From: Gnetum montanum
Lineage: Eukaryota; Streptophyta; Gnetopsida; Gnetales; Gnetaceae
DNA: 34,549 nucleotides
Reading direction: 5' to 3'
NCBI GenBank assembly: GCA_015680685.1
Contig: MNCI01037971.1
Span: 69,385 to 103,933 of the forward strand
The notes beneath the pieces are model-generated. The model did no database searches. It was not told the DNA's origin and was given only the letters and a program-made list of their open reading frames with translations. Numbering within the stretch: the first letter of the stretch is position 1; every line of letters begins with the position of its first letter. A program made the translations under genes and the position numbers. Below, in pieces: positions 30,702 to 34,549 of this stretch.

Positions 30702-30718
30702 TTATCGATACCTAAGTT
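30702..30718. repeat. Right 17-bp target-site duplication of the LINE
   Basis: Perfect copy of 25370-25386. Four extra bases (ATTT, 30698-30701) lie between ORF1 repeat sequence and the duplication, common at LINE 5' junctions. Confidence 0.93.
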
Positions 30719-31016
30719 ACTTTCCAAGAAATACAGGTATGTTTACGATTAAGGAAATATGCTTCGAACAACCCCCTTTAGCTAATTTAGCTAAATGGAC
30801 TTTGGCCACCATCATGCTACGAGAAATATTGGTATTAGAACTTGAAACAATATACTTGCAGAGCATATACTTTATTGGAAATATTACATGTTAAAGGCCT
30901 ATAATTCATATCATAACATGAACTTACCTCAACCCTAAGACCGTTACACCACCTTATGATATCTATATGCATACAACATTTTTTTATGATAATAATTAAT
31001 ACTCCTTATCATCATC
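30719..31016. other. Continuation of the host island, no gene assigned
   Basis: CAG|GTATGT at 30734-30742 looks like a plant splice donor on the plus strand, only 18 bases after the LINE. The DNA becomes AT-rich again after about 30880. No protein family was recognised. Confidence 0.35.
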
Positions 31017-31310
31017 TTAGCCTTGTTCTAATAAAATGGGATCTGTTACACAAATTCTTTTTTACGATTCATCTCTATGAAGAGCTAGATCCGTATTTAT
31101 TTGTAATTTCTTCAAAACATTTTCAATTGTTTATTCCCATGTCTTCTTTAGTCTTCCTTTTAGTAGCTTTTTTGGAATAATGATGTAGAAACCTTTGTTT
31201 ATAGGTTCATTCTCTAATCTTCTTTGCACATGTCTAAACCACCTAAGTTGCCATTCTTGAAGTTTATCTAAATATAAGAATAATTAATACTATTCCTTAT
31301 AATTATGATA
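31017..31310 (-). pseudogene. C-terminal remnant of an RTE-type non-LTR retrotransposon
   Basis: The minus strand reads KLQEWQLRWFRHVQRR, LKGRLKKTWE, then after a stop TIENVLKKLQ, DLALHRDE and RICVTDPILLEQG, ending at a stop codon at 31019-31017. This matches the tail of RTE-clade ORFs in plants (LRWFGHVQRRP, RGRPKxTWEExIxxDL, DRxxWRxxIxVADP). Two in-frame stops are present. Only this last part survives; sequence further upstream (above 31310) shows no RT motif. The plus-strand open frame at 30956-31180 is its shadow. Confidence 0.65.
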
Positions 31311-33720
31311 TTTCACCTTGCCTTACCATAATGTTGTTCTTGGTCATATTTGGGTCTTCTAGACCTACTTAGTGGTCCAACCTTTAATTTGCTCCTCTTC
31401 CTCCATGACATTATTGGCTACATAATTCAGCATACTAGGGCTAACAACATGTCCATTTTTTAGCATGAAGACCTCTTCAAAACCATTGCCAAGAGTAAGG
31501 CATCTCCAAAGTCAACATTGCCAAGGCAAACCTACTAGCATTCTATTTCCTTACAACAAGGAAACCTCAGATTTTGGTTCAAGGAAGTGATGTTGTAACT
31601 TACATTCTAGCTCTTCTTGTAATAGCCTTACCACACATAACTATACCAATAGTTCAAAGACCTATTCAACTAAACATGACCAACTAACTTGATTGTGAAC
31701 TTGTCATTGAGAGAAATCATAAAATCTATGACATTTGATGGGTTCTATACTTCAACACTCATGGATTTCCTATAGAAAATAACCTATACTAGTTTTTACT
31801 ATACATGCTTTGATAAATGTTCACACATCCATAGTAATATTGCAATGTTTTGTCAAATGATTATTTGATGTCACTTAATTCTCATTGACTTCTTTTTCAT
31901 TGAAGAAACCTAGGTCAAGGATGATGTAAGTAATGACACCACTCCTTCAATGGATGCATAGCCTATGAATGATAATTTTGGCCTACATGAGAAAGCTCCT
32001 ACTTTGGGACCTATGTAAAGCACATCTATTCCTTACATCCCACCTACTTGTAGCCATTTTTATGATCTTACCCTCACATTCACACCTCTACCATCCCCTA
32101 TCCGTACTAATTCTAATGTGTTTTCGCTTAGGTGAATCACCTCTAGTCCAGGCAAATTCCAATACTCCACTTCTCAATCATCTTGAGTTGATAGTGGTCC
32201 TAGAGATATATGGATTTTTATGGCACATGTGAATCCTTTGAATCATATCATGTGGCCATACCTACAAACATCATCTGTAACCATATGTTCCTAGACAATT
32301 AGTAGGGTATCCTTTGTAGGCCTGGACATTATACTAACTATTATAGATATACGAATTTTGTAGTCTTTGGGTCAGTGATATGTTTAAATCCAAGGTTTGC
32401 AACTTCCTTAGTGGAGAATGATTAGATCCATTGCCATTGCCAAGCTTCTTTAGCTTCGTCATGATGTTGTCTTGCCAAGTTCCTTAATGTTTGCAACTTA
32501 CCTATTGCTTTTCATATGTGCTCTTTCATCTTGCTACCTTACCTTGTATTAGCCTTTGTAAAGGTAGTTCGTATTTGTTATTGACTTTTCTTTTTACCAA
32601 TCTAATAAAAAATGTTTTTGTTGGGCTAGTACCAAGATTTTACTAATGTAATATTTTCTCTCTCTAGTAATTTAAATCACATTTTGAATCATCTCTAAAA
32701 AAGATTTTTTTATTATCCATTAATACTAAAACTGAAATCATTTATATAAGAAATTTAATATAATAGCAATATATAGCTTCTCCATTATTTTAAGTGAAAG
32801 TTTAAGACACCAATGCCATTTCATTATGGTTAAGGTGTTAATTTGTTATTAAAGTCAAAGTCAAAAAGCTAGTAGGAGAGTTTTGTCATGATCAAGATGG
32901 TAATTTATCATTAAAGTTAACTTTAAAATTAAAGAGGGATGTTTTCATTATATTTGTAATATTTTCATTCTAGTCTCCTAAACTATAGTAGAAAATATCA
33001 TATTAAGTTTATTGTAGAACTGACATTATTACATTTTTTAAAAATTTATTGTTTTACATTCTTATGATTGAAAATCTTAGGATGTAATGAATCTTATTTA
33101 TCTTTCTATCTCAAATATGTTTTCAAAAGCATCAAACTAATTTTTGAATATTTTATTATCTTTTAATGATTAAGTACCCTAGTCTCCTAAATGATTGATT
33201 CTGCTTTTATTGTATCAAGGGTTATTTTGTGCTCACCATCAATTTTTATTATGAAACTTATTAATTTAAAAAATAATATTAATTCCTAAATAGATAATAT
33301 TAAATATATATATAAAGATATTTCATATGACTATCAAGATATAAAAATTCTTATGCTAGTTAAATTATTTTTGAATGTTACTATTTCATAAGTATGCAAG
33401 GATAATCTAAATTGATATCTAAGATCATGAAAAAAATGTTGATTACATAAACAAAGACTCTAAATGAATTAAAAAATATGTTATGTTGATGTAAATCTTT
33501 ATTTTTCTAAATATTATACTATTTTTTTTATAATTAAACTTATTTTAATGAAATTGAATATTAATAACTGTTAGGCTCATAAGTAGATACAAAAAGTTTT
33601 ATATTTACCAAAAAATAAGAAATGAGTTATAGTAAAATTTACTTATAGGTTTCCCAGAATAAAACACATCTTATATTTGAAAATACATCTATCCAAATAT
33701 ATTTACATGTTTATTATTGG
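31311..33720. other. AT-rich DNA without recognisable genes
   Basis: Both strands were scanned. The 87-codon plus-strand open frame at 31969-32232 has no recognisable domain and lies in AT-rich sequence. No LTR ends, tails or duplications were seen. From 32640 to 33720 the sequence is extremely AT-rich and looks non-coding. Confidence 0.5.
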
Positions 33721-33739
33721 AACTTAATAGTTCCTTAAT

Positions 33740-34300
33740 AGTGAAGTGATCACTAAAGGATTTATAATCAACGGTAGCAACTTGCTAAGAAGGTAGTCAT
33801 CACCTAAATTATTAGGATCATATTTTTGGACTTATATAAAGTTATCATTATCCTATTCTAGAATTTTATCATTTGTATCATCAACTATGATGACATTCTC
33901 TCTGCATATTGACTTTCATAAATTTAGAAAAAGTGTTGTAAAGGCTTTTGAAAACTTGAAACCATAGTACCTTTGTGATAATGCTTTCTACATTGTATCT
34001 AATACCAAGTGAATTTCGTTTCAGTATCCAAGTCATTAATAAGAAAACTTATCATGCTTTCAAAATTGGAGAAATGAGCTAATAATAAAAATGCATATTC
34101 AAATCCTTCTTTGATCAATCTAGTAATGAACTCATGAATATTTGGTCAAATAAAGTAGTACTTTTTTCCTAGCATGATATTAAAAGGTCGAGTATGCTTC
34201 CTTAATTCTTCCACATTTGAATAATGAACATCCTTTGTAAGTACACCGTTTAAGTCTAGTATGATTACTTTTCCTCTTTCTATTTTCTTAACAATATCTA
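33740..34300 (-). pseudogene. Broken FCP1/NIF-like HAD phosphatase domain
   Basis: On the minus strand, DIVKKIERGKVIILDLNGVL (LDLNGVL at 34259-34239) gives the first HAD motif in the DLNGVL form found in a plant branch of NLI-interacting-factor-like proteins. RPNIHEF-type sequence (written FI*PNIHEFITRLIKEGFEY in translation, with one stop) follows, then FESMISFLIND. After frame changes come KSICRENVIIVDDTNDKILE (VDDT at 33885-33874, the DDxxxK-type motif) and YDPNNLGDDYLLSKLLPLI. The order and spacing of about 125 residues fit the FCP1-like fold. These proteins are aspartate-based phosphatases or inactive relatives. The first catalytic DxD is DLN here, so activity would be doubtful even if intact. 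At least four stops and two frame changes make it a pseudogene. Confidence 0.6.
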
Positions 34301-34549
34301 TAATTATTCACAATACATACATTAGAAACGTGTAACATTCATTTAAGATAAGATATAATAAAATCGATTTAAGTAGTTGAATATGATTATGAAAAATTAG
34401 AGTACTTAGCATAATTAAAATTGAAAACAAATAAATATTAAAAAATGCTAATTTGACAAATAAATTTGTATAAACATAAATAACATGACATAATTCAAAA
34501 TTGTAACTCGAAATTTTTCTATAGTTATTTATCACTATAACCATCTTGT
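34301..34549. other. AT-rich DNA upstream of the FCP1-like pseudogene
   Basis: The minus-strand open frame at 34544-34308 is Ile/Leu/Tyr-rich from AT bias. TTATAG just before the FCP1-like reading (about 34300) resembles a splice acceptor, so this may be an old intron. Confidence 0.35.

Noticed and set aside
34308-34544. 78-codon minus-strand hydrophobic frame next to the FCP1-like domain
   Set aside because: Extremely AT-rich and not in frame with the FCP1-like reading; more likely intron-like or intergenic sequence.
1-34549. CRISPR array, bacterial operon, rRNA, or biosynthetic cluster
   Set aside because: No regularly spaced identical repeats, no Shine-Dalgarno-led gene strings and no rRNA motifs were seen; the content is plant-type retrotransposons.

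Overview
The window looks like intergenic DNA from a seed plant with a large, transposon-rich nuclear genome. A gymnosperm or similarly repeat-laden genome is a reasonable guess, but the sequence does not prove it. Almost everything recognisable is retrotransposon-derived, from lineages known in plants: Ty3/gypsy (Athila-like), Ty1/copia, an L1-type LINE with a DUF4283-like ORF1, and an RTE-like tail. The background is very AT-rich and coding remnants are broken by many stops. I see no intact protein-coding gene, rRNA or CRISPR array. There is one 275-base assembly gap (18926-19200) and one single N (25519).

Layout: (1) 60-830, plus strand, is a decayed Ty3/gypsy integrase, with a possible polypurine tract and LTR start near 2320-2330. 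(2) 2891-15213, minus strand, is a complete but dead Athila-like Ty3/gypsy element of about 12.3 kb. It has two LTRs of about 1 kb, a tRNA-Asp-type primer binding site, a polypurine tract, gag, protease, RT, RNase H and integrase, and a long 3' region holding a second decayed ORF. A 215-bp piece of its own LTR sits inside gag. (3) 15219-18550 is AT-rich non-coding DNA with a compound microsatellite, an orphan primer-binding-site/LTR edge at 17135-17150 and a scattered degenerate repeat motif. (4) 18556-23453, minus strand, is a Ty1/copia element with perfect GAAAC target duplications. Its RT active site reads YVYD instead of YVDD, and the gap removes its RNase H end. (5) 24561-25386 plus 30719 onward is a less AT-rich island with promoter-like features and splice-donor-like sites, possibly the edge of a real host gene. 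It is split by (6) a GC-rich L1-type LINE at 25387-30701 (minus) with a perfect 17-bp target duplication and a poly(A) tail. (7) 31017-31310 (minus) is an RTE-type reverse-transcriptase tail. (8) 33740-34300 (minus) is a broken FCP1/NIF-like HAD phosphatase domain, the only host-type protein domain recognised with fair confidence.

No genes act together here as a pathway. The biology is a history of insertions followed by decay. The Athila element is older than the copia element, judging by LTR divergence, and the LINE looks youngest by its perfect target duplication. I did not find a convincing new biological system. The most unusual items are the LTR fragment inside the Athila gag, the undescribed 3' ORF of that element, the LINE that combines a perfect target duplication with badly broken ORFs, and the FCP1-like pseudogene.
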